A stretch of 64,000 bases of DNA from JASLDZ01 sp964242625 (GCA_964242625.1 CAXTAO010000002.1:165130-229129); one strand, 5' to 3'; shown: positions 16,583 to 26,989, counted from the stretch's first letter. Notes: a model not told the origin generated them from the letters alone. Made by a program: numbers and translations.

Positions 16583-17026
16583 ATGACCGACCAGCACACG
16601 CCCGTCTCCATCGTCATGATCGAGGACGACGAGGGCCATGCGCGCCTGATCGAGCGCAACATCCGCCGCGCGGGCATCCACAACGGCATCCGCCACTTCG
16701 TCGACGGCGGCACCGCGATCGACTACCTCTTCAACGACAAGAACGGCCCCGCTCTGAACGGCCCCGCGCTCGTGCTCCTCGACCTGAACCTGCCCGACAT
16801 GAGCGGGATCGACATACTCGCGCGCATCAAGGGCGAGCCGAAGCTCAAGCGCACGCCCGTCGTCGTGCTCACGACCACCGACGACAAGGTCGAAATCCAG
16901 CGCTGCTACGACCTCGGCTGCAACGTCTACATCACCAAGCCGGTGAACTACGAGAGCTTCGCCGACGCCATCCGTCAGCTCGGCCTGTTCCTATCGGTGA
17001 TCCAGGTGCCCGAGGCCGGCGCGTGA
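16583..17026 (+). CDS. Single-domain response regulator, Rcp1-like
   Basis: A 147-residue stand-alone receiver. Acidic pocket IEDDEGHA, phospho-acceptor Asp67 in LLDLNLPDMSG, Thr in VVLTTTDD and Lys in NVYITKPVNYESF are all present, so phosphorylation should work. The loop with a hydrophobic FNDKNGPALNGPAL insertion before the Asp strand is typical of Rcp1-type regulators that receive phosphate from phytochrome-like kinases. It starts six bases after the CHASE3 kinase and its stop overlaps the GTG of the receiver-kinase gene. With no output domain it probably relays phosphate or regulates a partner protein. Confidence 0.93.
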   Translation: MTDQHTPVSIVMIEDDEGHARLIERNIRRAGIHNGIRHFVDGGTAIDYLFNDKNGPALNGPALVLLDLNLPDMSGIDILARIKGEPKLKRTPVVVLTTTDDKVEIQRCYDLGCNVYITKPVNYESFADAIRQLGLFLSVIQVPEAGA

Positions 17027-18087
17027 CGGTGGGCGAGGCCGCGCCGCGCCTGCTCTACATCGACGACGACGAGACGCTGGGCCGCCTCGTAACGCGCCAG
17101 CTCGGCCGGCGCGGCTTCGCCGTGACGAGCGCGGCGAGCGGGCCCGCCGGCGCGGCCCTCGCGGCGAGCGAGCGCTTCGACCTGATCGCCATCGATCACT
17201 ACATGCCGGGGCAGGACGGGCTGACCACGCTGGAGCAGCTGCGCGCCCTGCCCGATCCGCCGCCGGTGGTCTACGTCACGGGTTCGGACGAGAGCCGCAT
17301 CGCGGTGGCCGCCCTCAAGGCGGGCGCCGCCGACTACGTCGTCAAGACGGGGTCGGACGACTTCATGGACCTCCTGGCCAGCGCGCTGCATCAGGCGATG
17401 GAGCAGGTTCGCCTGCGCCGCGCGCGCGATGCGGCCGAGAAGGCGCTGGTCGAGGCGAACAGCCGGCTGGAGAGCATCGTCCTGCGCCAGGAGGCGCTGC
17501 TGCGCGAGGTCAACCACCGCGTCGCCAACAGCCTCCAGCTCGTCGCCTCGCTCGTGCACATGCAGGCGCAGGCCGCGCAGGGGGCGGACGCCCGCGCCGC
17601 CCTGCAGGACACCCAAGCGCGCATCGGCGCCATCATGCAGGTTCACCGGCGGCTCTACACCTCCGACGACGTCCAGAGCGTCGACATGCAGGAGTACCTG
17701 GCCGGCCTCAGCGCCGAGCTGCGCCAGTCCCTGCCGGACGCGGGCGGCCTGCGCCCGATCCACGTGGCTTCCGACGCCGTGGAGCTCGAGACCGACAAGG
17801 CGGTGTCCCTGGGCGTGGTGGTCACCGAGCTCGTCACCAACGCCTACAAGTACGCCTACCCGGCGGGGCAGGGCGGCGAGATCCGCGTCAACCTGGCCGA
17901 GCTCGCCGACCGCGGCCTGCGGCTCGTGGTCGAGGACGACGGCGTGGGCCTCCCCGCAGGCGGCGAGGTGCGCGGCACGGGGCTGGGCCGCAAGGTGATC
18001 TCCGCGATGGCGCGCTCGCTGGGCTCGACGGTCGCCTTCGACGCCGGCCACCGCGGCGTGCGCGCGGTGATGGACTTCCGCCGCTAG
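17023..18087 (+). CDS. Hybrid protein: receiver fused to HisKA_2 histidine kinase
   Basis: A 354-residue cytosolic protein. Residues 8-125 are a receiver with Asp58 in IAIDHYMPGQDG, a Thr in VVYVTGSD and Lys in YVVKTGSDD. A coiled coil (130-155) joins it to a HisKA_2 dimerisation domain with His165 in LLREVNHRVANSLQLV, then a HATPase with VVTELVTNAYKYAYP. HisKA_2/HWE kinases in alphaproteobacteria often feed the PhyR general stress pathway. Its GTG overlaps the receiver gene stop, so kinase, receiver and receiver-kinase are made from one message, which suggests a phosphorelay. The order and direction of transfer are inference. Confidence 0.9.
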   Translation: MTVGEAAPRLLYIDDDETLGRLVTRQLGRRGFAVTSAASGPAGAALAASERFDLIAIDHYMPGQDGLTTLEQLRALPDPPPVVYVTGSDESRIAVAALKAGAADYVVKTGSDDFMDLLASALHQAMEQVRLRRARDAAEKALVEANSRLESIVLRQEALLREVNHRVANSLQLVASLVHMQAQAAQGADARAALQDTQARIGAIMQVHRRLYTSDDVQSVDMQEYLAGLSAELRQSLPDAGGLRPIHVASDAVELETDKAVSLGVVVTELVTNAYKYAYPAGQGGEIRVNLAELADRGLRLVVEDDGVGLPAGGEVRGTGLGRKVISAMARSLGSTVAFDAGHRGVRAVMDFRR

Positions 18088-18109
18088 CCCCCGGTCGCTA
18101 GCCCCGGCG

Positions 18110-19534
18110 CTAGCCTGCGGCGAGGCGCGCCGCCCGCCGGGCCCAGATGAAGTAGACGCCGAGCCCCACCGCGTTCCAGACGAAGAACGAGACGATCGTC
18201 ACGGTCGGCAGGCTCGAGAACAGGTACAGGCAGCCCCCGATGGCGAACGGGCCGACCACCCACGCCCCTGGCGCGCGGAACGGCCGCGGCCGGCCGGGGT
18301 CGCGACGGCGCAGCACGAGGAGGCAGAGCGCCACCGCGGTGAAGGCGCAGAGCGTGCCGGCGTTGGCCAGCTCGGCGATCGCCTGCAGCGGCAGGAGACC
18401 CGCCAGCGTCGCCACGATGACCCCCGTGACGAGCGTCATGGTCACCGGCGTGCCGGTCTTGGCGTTCACCCGGGCGAGGCCCCGCGGGAGAAGGCCGTCG
18501 CGCGCCATGACGAAGAAGATGCGGCTCTGACCGTACATGAAGGCCAGGATCACCGTGGGGAGCGCAATCACCGCCGCCCCGGCCACCAGCGTCGCGGCCA
18601 CCGGGTGGCGAAGGCTGCGCAGGATGTAGACCAAGGGTGCGCCGTTGTGGGCGAACTCGGCCACGGGCGCCGCGCCGATCGCGCAGGCGGCGACGACCAT
18701 GTAGATCACCGTGCACGCCGCCATGGAGCCGATGATGCCGATGGTGAGGTCGCGCGCGGGCTCCTTCACCTCCTCCGCGGCGGTGGACACGGCGTCGAAG
18801 CCGTAGAAGGCGAAGAAGATCAGCGCCGCCGCCCCCATCACGCCGTAGCGCGCGCCGGAGGGGTCGCCCGCGTGGCGCACCGCGCCCAGGCCCTCGGGCA
18901 GGAAGGGATGGAAGTTCGCCGCCATGAACGCGGGCGCGGTCAGCGCCACGAAGGCGGCCAGCGCGATGAGCTTGACGACCACGAGCACGACGGTGACCCG
19001 CGCGCTCTCCTTGGTGCCCGCCGCGAGGAGGGCGGCCACGAGGAGCGAGATCACCACCGCCGGCAGGTTGACGACCCCGCCGTCGAACGGGCCCGCGAAG
19101 AGGGCGGGGGGCGCGGGCCAGCCCGCCGCGCGCAGGAACTCGCCCACGTGCGCCGCCCAGCCCACCGCGACGGTCGATCCCACCACCGTGTATTCAAGGA
19201 TCAGGCTCCAGCCGACCACCCAGGCCACCACCTCTCCCAGGACGGCGTAGCTGTAGGCGTAGGCGCTGCCGGAGGTCTGGATGGTGGTGGCCATCTCGGC
19301 GTAGGCCAGCGCCGCGCAGGCGCACACCGCGCCGGCGACCAGGAACGACAGGATCACCCCCGGCCCGGCCAGTCCGGCGGCCACGCCGGTCAGCGTGTAG
19401 ATGCCGGTGCCCACGATCGCGCCGACGCCCAGCGCCAGGAGGTGCGGCCAGGAGAGCGTCGCCTTGAGATAGCCGCTCGACCCCGGGGCCCGCGCCTCGG
19501 CGTCCAGCGGCTTGCGGCGCAGGAGGTCGGTCAT
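18110..19534 (-). CDS. APC-family amino acid permease
   Basis: A 474-residue inner-membrane transporter with about 12-13 hydrophobic helices. The first helix contains GVGAIVGTGIYTLTGVAAG, the unwound substrate-binding segment of the APC superfamily, and the YAEMATTIQTSGSAYAYSY segment matches cationic amino acid transporters (CAT/YfnA-like). Probable substrate: an amino acid, by proton symport. Its ATG overlaps the stop of the M28 peptidase gene (ATGA at 19534-19531), so peptidase and permease are coupled: an arrangement that suits peptide cleavage outside the membrane followed by uptake of the freed amino acids. That functional link is inference. Confidence 0.92.
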   Translation of the reverse strand: MTDLLRRKPLDAEARAPGSSGYLKATLSWPHLLALGVGAIVGTGIYTLTGVAAGLAGPGVILSFLVAGAVCACAALAYAEMATTIQTSGSAYAYSYAVLGEVVAWVVGWSLILEYTVVGSTVAVGWAAHVGEFLRAAGWPAPPALFAGPFDGGVVNLPAVVISLLVAALLAAGTKESARVTVVLVVVKLIALAAFVALTAPAFMAANFHPFLPEGLGAVRHAGDPSGARYGVMGAAALIFFAFYGFDAVSTAAEEVKEPARDLTIGIIGSMAACTVIYMVVAACAIGAAPVAEFAHNGAPLVYILRSLRHPVAATLVAGAAVIALPTVILAFMYGQSRIFFVMARDGLLPRGLARVNAKTGTPVTMTLVTGVIVATLAGLLPLQAIAELANAGTLCAFTAVALCLLVLRRRDPGRPRPFRAPGAWVVGPFAIGGCLYLFSSLPTVTIVSFFVWNAVGLGVYFIWARRAARLAAG

Positions 19535-21963
19535 GGGCGAGCGGGCCCCATCAGCGCCGCCGCCTCGTCCACGCCCTGGGCATAGCGGTCCACCGCCGCG
19601 GCGGTGAGCTGGAGATAGGCCTGGGCGGTGTCGACGTGGTCGGCCTCCAGCGCCTCGCGGACGCCCGGGAAGGTCTTGGCGCCGTAGCCGGTGAGCACGC
19701 CCGGCGCGTAGGCCAGGTTGCGGTACCAGGGCCGGTCGGGCAGGCCGCGCGGGTCGAGGAGGCGCTGCTCCATCGCGACGAGCCGCGCGTCGAGGTCGCG
19801 GCGCGCCGGGGCGGGCAGGGCGGCGCCCGCCGCGGCGAAGCGCGCGTCGTAGCGGGCGGCGGAGGCCTTCAGCCGGGCGATGGCGGCGTCCAGCGGGCCG
19901 AGGTCGACTACCGCGAGCGACGCCGTGCGCTCGGGGGCGACGAAGGGCTTGGTGGGATCGGCGGCGGTCGAGAAGGCGCGCGCGTCGATCAGCCGGTTGA
20001 GGGTATCGGCGCGCGTGCGTCGCTCGGCGGCTAGCGCGCGCAGCTCGTCGGCGTATTGGGCGAAGGTCGCGGCGGCGTCGCCGAAGCGCATGGGCGCGGC
20101 GTCCGCCTGCGCCGCGCGCAACACCACCCGGCCCACGAGCTTGGCCAGCGTCGCGCCGTACTGCTCGCCCGGGTCGCCGAAGCGGCGGTAGTGGTCATAG
20201 CTGTCGTAGGCCGAGTGGTAGACGCCGTCGTCCTCGCCCTCGCCGCCGAAGCCGATGTCGAGCGAGGCGACGCCCAGGTGCTGCAGGAAGGCGGAATAGT
20301 CCGAGCCCGAGCCCAGCGCCTCGATCGGCAGGTCGCCGCCCCCGGCCGCCACCGCCGCCAGCCGCTTGGCGCGGCCCTCGCCGCCGGAGAAGCCCGCCAC
20401 CTCCAGCCGGGCGCGCAGGCGTTCGCGCACCGAGCCGGCCGTCTGCGGGTCGCGGGTGTCGCGCGCCGCCTCATTCATCAGCCCCTGCAGCGAGGGGCTG
20501 CCGCCGGCGTGGAGGAAGCCCCGGTCGATGTTGTCGGAGTTGACGTAGAGCACGGCCTTGCGCTGCAGCTCGTCGCCGTGGGTCTCGGCCCACTCGGTGG
20601 AGCCGATCAGCCCCGGCTCCTCGGCGTCCCAGCTCAGGTAGACGAGCGTCCGCTTGGGCCGCCAGCCCGACTTGGCGAGCTCGCCGATCGCCTGCGCCTC
20701 CGACATCAGGGCCACCTGGCCCGACAGCGGGTCGGAGGCGCCGAAGACCCAGCCGTCGTGGTGGTTGCCGCGCACGATCCACTGGTCGGGCAGCTCGCGC
20801 CCGCGCATCACAGCCACCACGTCGTAGATGGGCTTCAGCGACCAGTCGGACCGCACGACGAGGTGCGCGCGCGCCGCGGAGGTCCCCGCGTGGTAGGTGA
20901 GCGGCAGCGCGCCGCGCCAGGCCTTGGGCACGGCCACGCCGTCCACCGCGGCCAGGAACGGCTGGGCGTCGGCGTAGGAGATCGGCAGCGCCGGGATCTT
21001 CAGGATGGTGGGCGCGGTCTCGCGGGTGAGGCGCTTGGCGTCGGCGGTCGCCCCCACGCCGGGGGTCAGCGGGTCGCCCGGATAGCGCGTCATGTCCTGC
21101 ACCGAGCCGCGCTGCAAGCCGAAGGCGGGACGCTGCGGGCCTTTCGGGTAGACGTCGTCGGTGGCGTAGCCGTCGTCGGCGGGGTCGGAGTAGATCAGGC
21201 AGCCCACCGCGCCGTGCTCCTGCGCGAGCTTGGGCTTCAGCCCGCGCCAGCCGCCGCCGTAGCGGGCGATCACGATCTTGCCCTGGACGCTCACCCCCAT
21301 GCGGGCCAGCGCCTCGTAGTCGTCGGGCATGCCGAAGTTGACGTAGACCACCGGCGCTGTGACGTCGCCGTCGCCCTGGTAGGCGAGGTAGGGCGGCAGC
21401 TGGCCCGGCAGGCCCGAGGTGCGGTCGCCGGGCACGGCGGGTTCGTGCAGGGCGGCGGTGAAGGGGTGGGGGCCCTGCAGCTCGAGCCTCACCTCCAGCG
21501 GCGTGGGGTAGAGCACCTGGAAGGTCTCGATGTGCGCGTCCCAGCCCCAGCGCTTGAACTGGGCGAGCTGCCATTCGGCGTTCTCGCGGTCGTGGGGGCC
21601 GCCCACCTGGTTCGGGCCCGAGCTCATCCGCTGGAGCCAGCCGTCGAGCTCGACGGGGTCGATCCTCCGGTCGAAGCGCGCCTCAAGCGCGCGCTGTTCG
21701 GCCGCGTGGGCGGGGGTGAAGCCCAGGAGGCCGCCCTCCGGCGCCGGCGCGCGGGCGGTCGCCCCCGCGGCTCCCGTGAGCGCGCCCGGACCGGGCGGCC
21801 GCTCCGCCTGCCCTTCGCGCGCCTGGGCGCTCGCGCCGGACTGGTCGGGCGCGGCGGCCCCCGACGTTCTCGCGGTCTGCGCGTCGGCGGCGGCGGTGAC
21901 CAGGGCGAGGGCGCAGGCGCCCGAGAGGAGCGCGATCGGGCGGGCGGCGGATCGGGTGGTCAT
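19531..21963 (-). CDS. M28 family metallopeptidase (glutamate carboxypeptidase II-like)
   Basis: An 810-residue secreted zinc peptidase. A signal peptide (ALLSGACALALVTAAADAQ) is followed by a low-complexity Ala/Pro linker, a PA-type domain (around residues 220-370), the peptidase core, and a C-terminal helical dimerisation domain. Zinc ligands are recognisable in GNHHDGWVFGASDP (His, bridging Asp), SWDAEEPGLIGS (Glu-Glu), GSGSDYSAFLQ (Asp) and YHSAYDSYDHY (His), matching N-acetylated-alpha-linked acidic dipeptidases. ATG 21963 was chosen because the signal peptide starts there. It is likely periplasmic and coupled to the downstream APC permease. Confidence 0.9.
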   Translation of the reverse strand: MTTRSAARPIALLSGACALALVTAAADAQTARTSGAAAPDQSGASAQAREGQAERPPGPGALTGAAGATARAPAPEGGLLGFTPAHAAEQRALEARFDRRIDPVELDGWLQRMSSGPNQVGGPHDRENAEWQLAQFKRWGWDAHIETFQVLYPTPLEVRLELQGPHPFTAALHEPAVPGDRTSGLPGQLPPYLAYQGDGDVTAPVVYVNFGMPDDYEALARMGVSVQGKIVIARYGGGWRGLKPKLAQEHGAVGCLIYSDPADDGYATDDVYPKGPQRPAFGLQRGSVQDMTRYPGDPLTPGVGATADAKRLTRETAPTILKIPALPISYADAQPFLAAVDGVAVPKAWRGALPLTYHAGTSAARAHLVVRSDWSLKPIYDVVAVMRGRELPDQWIVRGNHHDGWVFGASDPLSGQVALMSEAQAIGELAKSGWRPKRTLVYLSWDAEEPGLIGSTEWAETHGDELQRKAVLYVNSDNIDRGFLHAGGSPSLQGLMNEAARDTRDPQTAGSVRERLRARLEVAGFSGGEGRAKRLAAVAAGGGDLPIEALGSGSDYSAFLQHLGVASLDIGFGGEGEDDGVYHSAYDSYDHYRRFGDPGEQYGATLAKLVGRVVLRAAQADAAPMRFGDAAATFAQYADELRALAAERRTRADTLNRLIDARAFSTAADPTKPFVAPERTASLAVVDLGPLDAAIARLKASAARYDARFAAAGAALPAPARRDLDARLVAMEQRLLDPRGLPDRPWYRNLAYAPGVLTGYGAKTFPGVREALEADHVDTAQAYLQLTAAAVDRYAQGVDEAAALMGPARP

Positions 21964-22081
21964 CGGGCGCAACGGCTCTCCGGGGCGAAGCAACGAGCTT
22001 ACCCGTGATCGCGCGCGCCGCCAGCGCCGAGGCGCCCGCCGGCGAGGCTGACGGGCCCCGCCCGCCCCGCTGAACGGGTGC

Positions 22082-23463
<1,382 letters not shown>

Positions 23464-23525
23464 ACCGCGCGCTTGCCCGTGGCCGTCCGGCTCGCCTAAG
23501 ACCGCCGGCGCGACGGCGCGGCGGT

Positions 23526-23601
23526 GAGCCTGTAGCTCAGCCGGTAGAGCACGTGACTTTTAATCATGGGGTCGTGGGTTCGAACCCCACCGGGCTCACC
23601 A
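23526..23601 (+). tRNA. tRNA-Lys (anticodon TTT)
   Basis: The 76 bases fold as a standard cloverleaf: acceptor GAGCCTG pairing with CGGGCTC, D arm GCTC/GAGC, anticodon stem CGTGA/TCATG around loop CTTTTAA with anticodon TTT, a five-base variable region GGGTC, T arm GTGGG-TTCGAAC-CCCAC, discriminator A and an encoded CCA end. The UUU anticodon reads both lysine codons. It lies 62 bases after the sdaA pseudogene. Confidence 0.96.
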
Positions 23602-23741
23602 CCGCGCCGCCGCCCTGACTTGCTCCAGCGACGGAGTTGCGTCCGGACCTCGCCCGACCTGCACGGCCGCGCCGTTCCAGCCCTGCTCGCCGCCGGAGTG
23701 GGAGGCTCAGCGCGCGAGCGACCCCCGCCGCCACGTGTGCT

Positions 23742-25469
23742 TCAGTCTCCGTCCGCGGCCACCGCCGCGTAGGTGGGCGCTGCGCCCAGGCGCACGGCGG
23801 TCTGCGCCATGCGCTCGGCTTCGGTGCGCCGGCCGGTGAGCGCGCGCAGCCGCGCGAATTGGAGGTAGGCGGCGGCCCCGTTGGGCTCCAGCCGCAGGGC
23901 GCGGCCGAGCGCGGCCTCGGCGGCGGCGAAGTCGCGCCGCGCCAGGGCGCCCATGGCGAGGCCCACCTCGGCCGAGGCGTTGGCCGGGTCGACGGCCAGG
24001 AGGCCGGCGAACACGCGCTCGGCGCGGTCCATGCGCCCGGCCGAGAGCCAGACGGCCGCCACACGCAGCCGCGTCTCCGGGTCGGGGTCGCGCTCCGCCC
24101 GGGCCAGCGGCGCCACGGCCATGTCCGTCTCGCCCCGCAGGGCGTGACAGGCGCCGCGCGCCAGCGCGCCCCATCCCCGGGCCGGGGCCAGGCGCTCGAG
24201 CGCGTCGGCGACGGCCGCGAGCGGCTCGGGCGTCTCCAGGGCGGCCAGGGCGGTCGCAAGCACCTGCAGCGCGCCCAGGTGCTCGGGCTGGAGCTCCAGC
24301 GCCTCCGCCGCGAGCGCCCGCGCCTCCTCGGGCGCGCGGGCCAGCATCAGACGTGCAAGGTTCGTCAGCACGTCGGCGCGCCACCGCGGCGAGGGCGGGC
24401 GGGGCGGGGCGAACCCGGCGCGCTGCGCCTCCGCGAGGAGATCCGCGTCGGCGGTCACGGCCGGCGGGGCCGGCGGGGTCGGCGCAGGACGCGGGCTCGG
24501 CCCGGCGGGCAGGCGTGCGGCGCCCGGGGCGTCCCGGTCCTCCAGCCCGAAGACGGCGAGCGCGGTGGGGGCCACGTCGAGCGGATCGACTCCCAGGAGA
24601 TCGCTCGCCAGCCGTGCGCCGGGCGTGGCGACCAGGAACACGCCTGAGCGGCGGCGCCAGCCCGGCGAGGCCACCACCACCGTCGCGTCCGGTCCCGCAA
24701 GTTCGGCGAGCCGTCCCACCAGCGCGTCGAGGAAGCGCCAGGCGCCGTCCACCGCCGGGGCGAACGGCCCCTCCCTCACCCCGTCGAAGCGGGCGCGCAC
24801 GCGCGCGAGGCAGGGGTGGTGAACGAACACCGCGCTCGGCGCGTCGTCCTCCAAGAGCCAGGCGGCGGCGCCCTGGAGGGTGGCGGCCTCGGCCATGGCG
24901 AGCGCCAGCCGCGGTAGGTCGGCGTCGCGGCTCTGGTCGATGCTGGCGAGTTGGGGAACGAGCGGGGCCAGCATGCCCGCGTCGACGTCGGCGGGGTGCA
25001 CCCGCCGCGCGCGCAAGGCCTCGCGCGCCTCGCCGGGCGGCGTGGCGCCGGGCGGCAGCGCCCAGTCTTCGCGGGTGAAGCCCGTCGGCGGGGCGAAGCG
25101 GTCGTCGACGTGCAGCCCCGGCCAGGCGTCCCCCGGGCGCGTGGCGGGCCAGCCCGCCGAACCCGTGCTCACCCCCGCCGCCTCCAGCCGCGCCCACACC
25201 GGCGGCGCGCGCCACGACGCCTGTCCGATCGGGCGCAGCCCGCCGGCCCAGGGCTCCTCCCGAGCGTGGACGCCGTGCGCCTCGGGCGGGCGGCCGCTGG
25301 CGAGGGTGGCCCAGGGGGCAGGGCCCTCGTCCACGGGAAAGGCGTTCATGGGAACCGCGCCGCCGCGCCGCGCCAGCCCCGCGAGGGCGGGCAGGGTCCC
25401 CGCCCGCGCCTGCGCGGCGAAGCCCGCCCAGTCGAGGCCCGCCGCGCCGATCAGGAGCAAACTGGTCAC
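23742..25469 (-). CDS. Alkaline-phosphatase-superfamily (type I phosphodiesterase-like) protein with C-terminal TPR domain
   Basis: A 575-residue protein starting at GTG. The first 300 residues resemble the type I phosphodiesterase/nucleotide pyrophosphatase fold: LLLIGAAGLDWAGFAAQA replaces the usual GxDGxD metal motif, then APWATLASGRPPEAHGVHA is the substrate Thr/Ser-nucleophile region, and DATVVVASPGW matches the VxxxSDHG site but without its Asp-His. Several metal ligands therefore look lost, and activity is doubtful. Residues 345-575 hold about six TPR-like helix pairs (for example AEVGLAMGALARRDFAAAEA). It may act as a scaffold. The divergent GNAT gene begins 30 bases away. Confidence 0.7.
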   Translation of the reverse strand: MTSLLLIGAAGLDWAGFAAQARAGTLPALAGLARRGGAVPMNAFPVDEGPAPWATLASGRPPEAHGVHAREEPWAGGLRPIGQASWRAPPVWARLEAAGVSTGSAGWPATRPGDAWPGLHVDDRFAPPTGFTREDWALPPGATPPGEAREALRARRVHPADVDAGMLAPLVPQLASIDQSRDADLPRLALAMAEAATLQGAAAWLLEDDAPSAVFVHHPCLARVRARFDGVREGPFAPAVDGAWRFLDALVGRLAELAGPDATVVVASPGWRRRSGVFLVATPGARLASDLLGVDPLDVAPTALAVFGLEDRDAPGAARLPAGPSPRPAPTPPAPPAVTADADLLAEAQRAGFAPPRPPSPRWRADVLTNLARLMLARAPEEARALAAEALELQPEHLGALQVLATALAALETPEPLAAVADALERLAPARGWGALARGACHALRGETDMAVAPLARAERDPDPETRLRVAAVWLSAGRMDRAERVFAGLLAVDPANASAEVGLAMGALARRDFAAAEAALGRALRLEPNGAAAYLQFARLRALTGRRTEAERMAQTAVRLGAAPTYAAVAADGD

Positions 25470-25498
25470 CGCGTCGACCTACATGCTAGTCGGCCGGC

Positions 25499-26365
25499 AT
25501 GCACGGGATCAGCGTCCGCCCGGCGACCGAGGCCGAGGCCCCCGCCTGCCTCGCGCTCCTTCCGCACGCGCTGGCGCCCGAGGTCGAGCTCTTCATCGCC
25601 CGGCTGGACGGGGCCTTTGCGGGCGCGGCGGCGTTGATCTGGCGCGGTTGGTCGCAGCCTTCGGGATTTCCGCTCGCGGTCGAGGTTCTGCCGCAGGCGC
25701 GCCGGCGCGGCGTGGGCCGCGCGCTTGTCGCGGCGGCGCGGGAGAGGGCGCGGGGCGAGGCGGCGGGCCTGTGGTCGCTGCGCGGCGTTCCGCTCGAAGG
25801 GCCCGCCGCGAGCTTCCTCCTCGCCTGCGGGTTCGCCCCGGCGCGCGTCCACCGCCACTTCATCGCCGACGTCGACGCGCTGGCCGATCACCTCCAGCCG
25901 CGGGTGGAGCGGCTGCGGCGCGGCGGGCGCACGCCGGAGGGCGCGCGGGTCGTCCCCCTGGCGCAAGCGCCGCTGGACGAACTGGGCTGGATGCTCTCGG
26001 CCGAGTTCGGCGGCGGTCCCATGACCGCCCTGCACAACGCGCGCCGCCGCGCGGGCGAGGGGTCGCGAAGCGAGCGCTCGCTGGCCGCCATGGACGGAGA
26101 CCGCGTGGTCGGCGTCCTGTTCTGCCGCGTGAAGGACGGCGTGGGCGTGATCGACGCCTGGGTCACCGCGCCGGGCTGGCGGGGCGGCTGGGCCACCCCG
26201 CTGATGCTCGACGAGGTGGTCCGCCGTGGCCGCGCCGACGGCTTCCGCGACTTCCGCTTCTTCTGCGACGAGACCGTCTCGGCGACGATGAAGCTGGCCA
26301 GGAGGTGCGGGGCGGTCGAAACCGCCGCCGACGCCCTGTTCTACTACGCCGCCAGCGCCGGCTGA
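25499..26365 (+). CDS. Tandem-GNAT N-acetyltransferase
   Basis: A 288-residue protein with two GNAT folds. The N-terminal one (residues 1-125) has LPQARRRGVGRALVAAARERA, an acetyl-CoA binding loop of the RRxGxGxAL type. The C-terminal one (about 140-288) has WVTAPGWRGGWATPLMLDEVVRRG, a weaker version. Such tandem arrangements occur when one half is catalytic and the other structural. No substrate can be named. It faces the minus-strand phosphodiesterase-like gene divergently and its last 22 bases overlap the 3' end of the convergent PEP-CTERM gene. Confidence 0.75.
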   Translation: MHGISVRPATEAEAPACLALLPHALAPEVELFIARLDGAFAGAAALIWRGWSQPSGFPLAVEVLPQARRRGVGRALVAAARERARGEAAGLWSLRGVPLEGPAASFLLACGFAPARVHRHFIADVDALADHLQPRVERLRRGGRTPEGARVVPLAQAPLDELGWMLSAEFGGGPMTALHNARRRAGEGSRSERSLAAMDGDRVVGVLFCRVKDGVGVIDAWVTAPGWRGGWATPLMLDEVVRRGRADGFRDFRFFCDETVSATMKLARRCGAVETAADALFYYAASAG

Positions 26366-26883
26366 CGGCGGCCGCGCCGCAGCGCCGCGCCCGAGAGGCC
26401 CACGCCCGCGATCAGGAGCGCCCAGGTGGAGGGCTCCGGCGCGGCCGAATTGTAGGTGATGGCGTGCAGCGTCACGTCCTCGCCCATCGTCTTGAAATCG
26501 GCGGTGCCATAGTAGGTCGTGCCGTCGATCGCGAACCTGAGGTTCAGGTACGAGTCGCCCTGGTAGGCCGGAACCACGTTGCCGTTGGTGTCCTTGACCG
26601 CCGTCGTCTGCTTCGTATTCGCGCCATAGGTGTCGCTGGTCGGCGACGACATGGTATCTGAATAGCTGCCGAGATTAGCTTCGCTGCCGAACGTCTTGAA
26701 TTCGCTGCTGCTCGTGAGCGGGTCAAAGCCGTATTGGTATTGCGTCGACCCCATGATGTCGACGTTCTGGACGAGATCGAGGCCCGAGTAGTCGTAGACC
26801 ACCGTCTCAGCAGATGCGCTGGCGGCTGCGCCAAGCGCGCCGCCTGCGGCCAGCATGGCGATGGAGTACTTCAGCGTGTTCAT
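26344..26883 (-). CDS. PEPxxWA-CTERM sorting domain protein
   Basis: A 179-residue exported protein. The N-terminus is a signal peptide (YSIAMLAAGGALGAAASASA), the body is rich in Ser, Thr, Tyr and Asp with a beta-sheet look, and the C-terminus reads APEPSTWALLIAGVGLSGAA then RRGRR: the PEP-CTERM sorting signal of the PEPxxWA class, which is cleaved and sorted by an exosortase-type system. ATG 26883 is chosen for the signal peptide and an upstream GAGGGG. Base composition is visibly lower in G+C than its neighbours. No exosortase gene is in the window, so the sorting enzyme must lie elsewhere. Function of the mature protein is unknown. Confidence 0.85.
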   Translation of the reverse strand: MNTLKYSIAMLAAGGALGAAASASAETVVYDYSGLDLVQNVDIMGSTQYQYGFDPLTSSSEFKTFGSEANLGSYSDTMSSPTSDTYGANTKQTTAVKDTNGNVVPAYQGDSYLNLRFAIDGTTYYGTADFKTMGEDVTLHAITYNSAAPEPSTWALLIAGVGLSGAALRRGRRQPALAA

Positions 26884-26989
26884 GAGAGCCCCTCGGCGTG
26901 AGAATTCGCTGTAGAGGCCGCCACGTCGCCGCCGCAATCGCATTCTCCCTTGACGGGAGAAGAGCGACACCTCGCCGCACGCGCTGATC

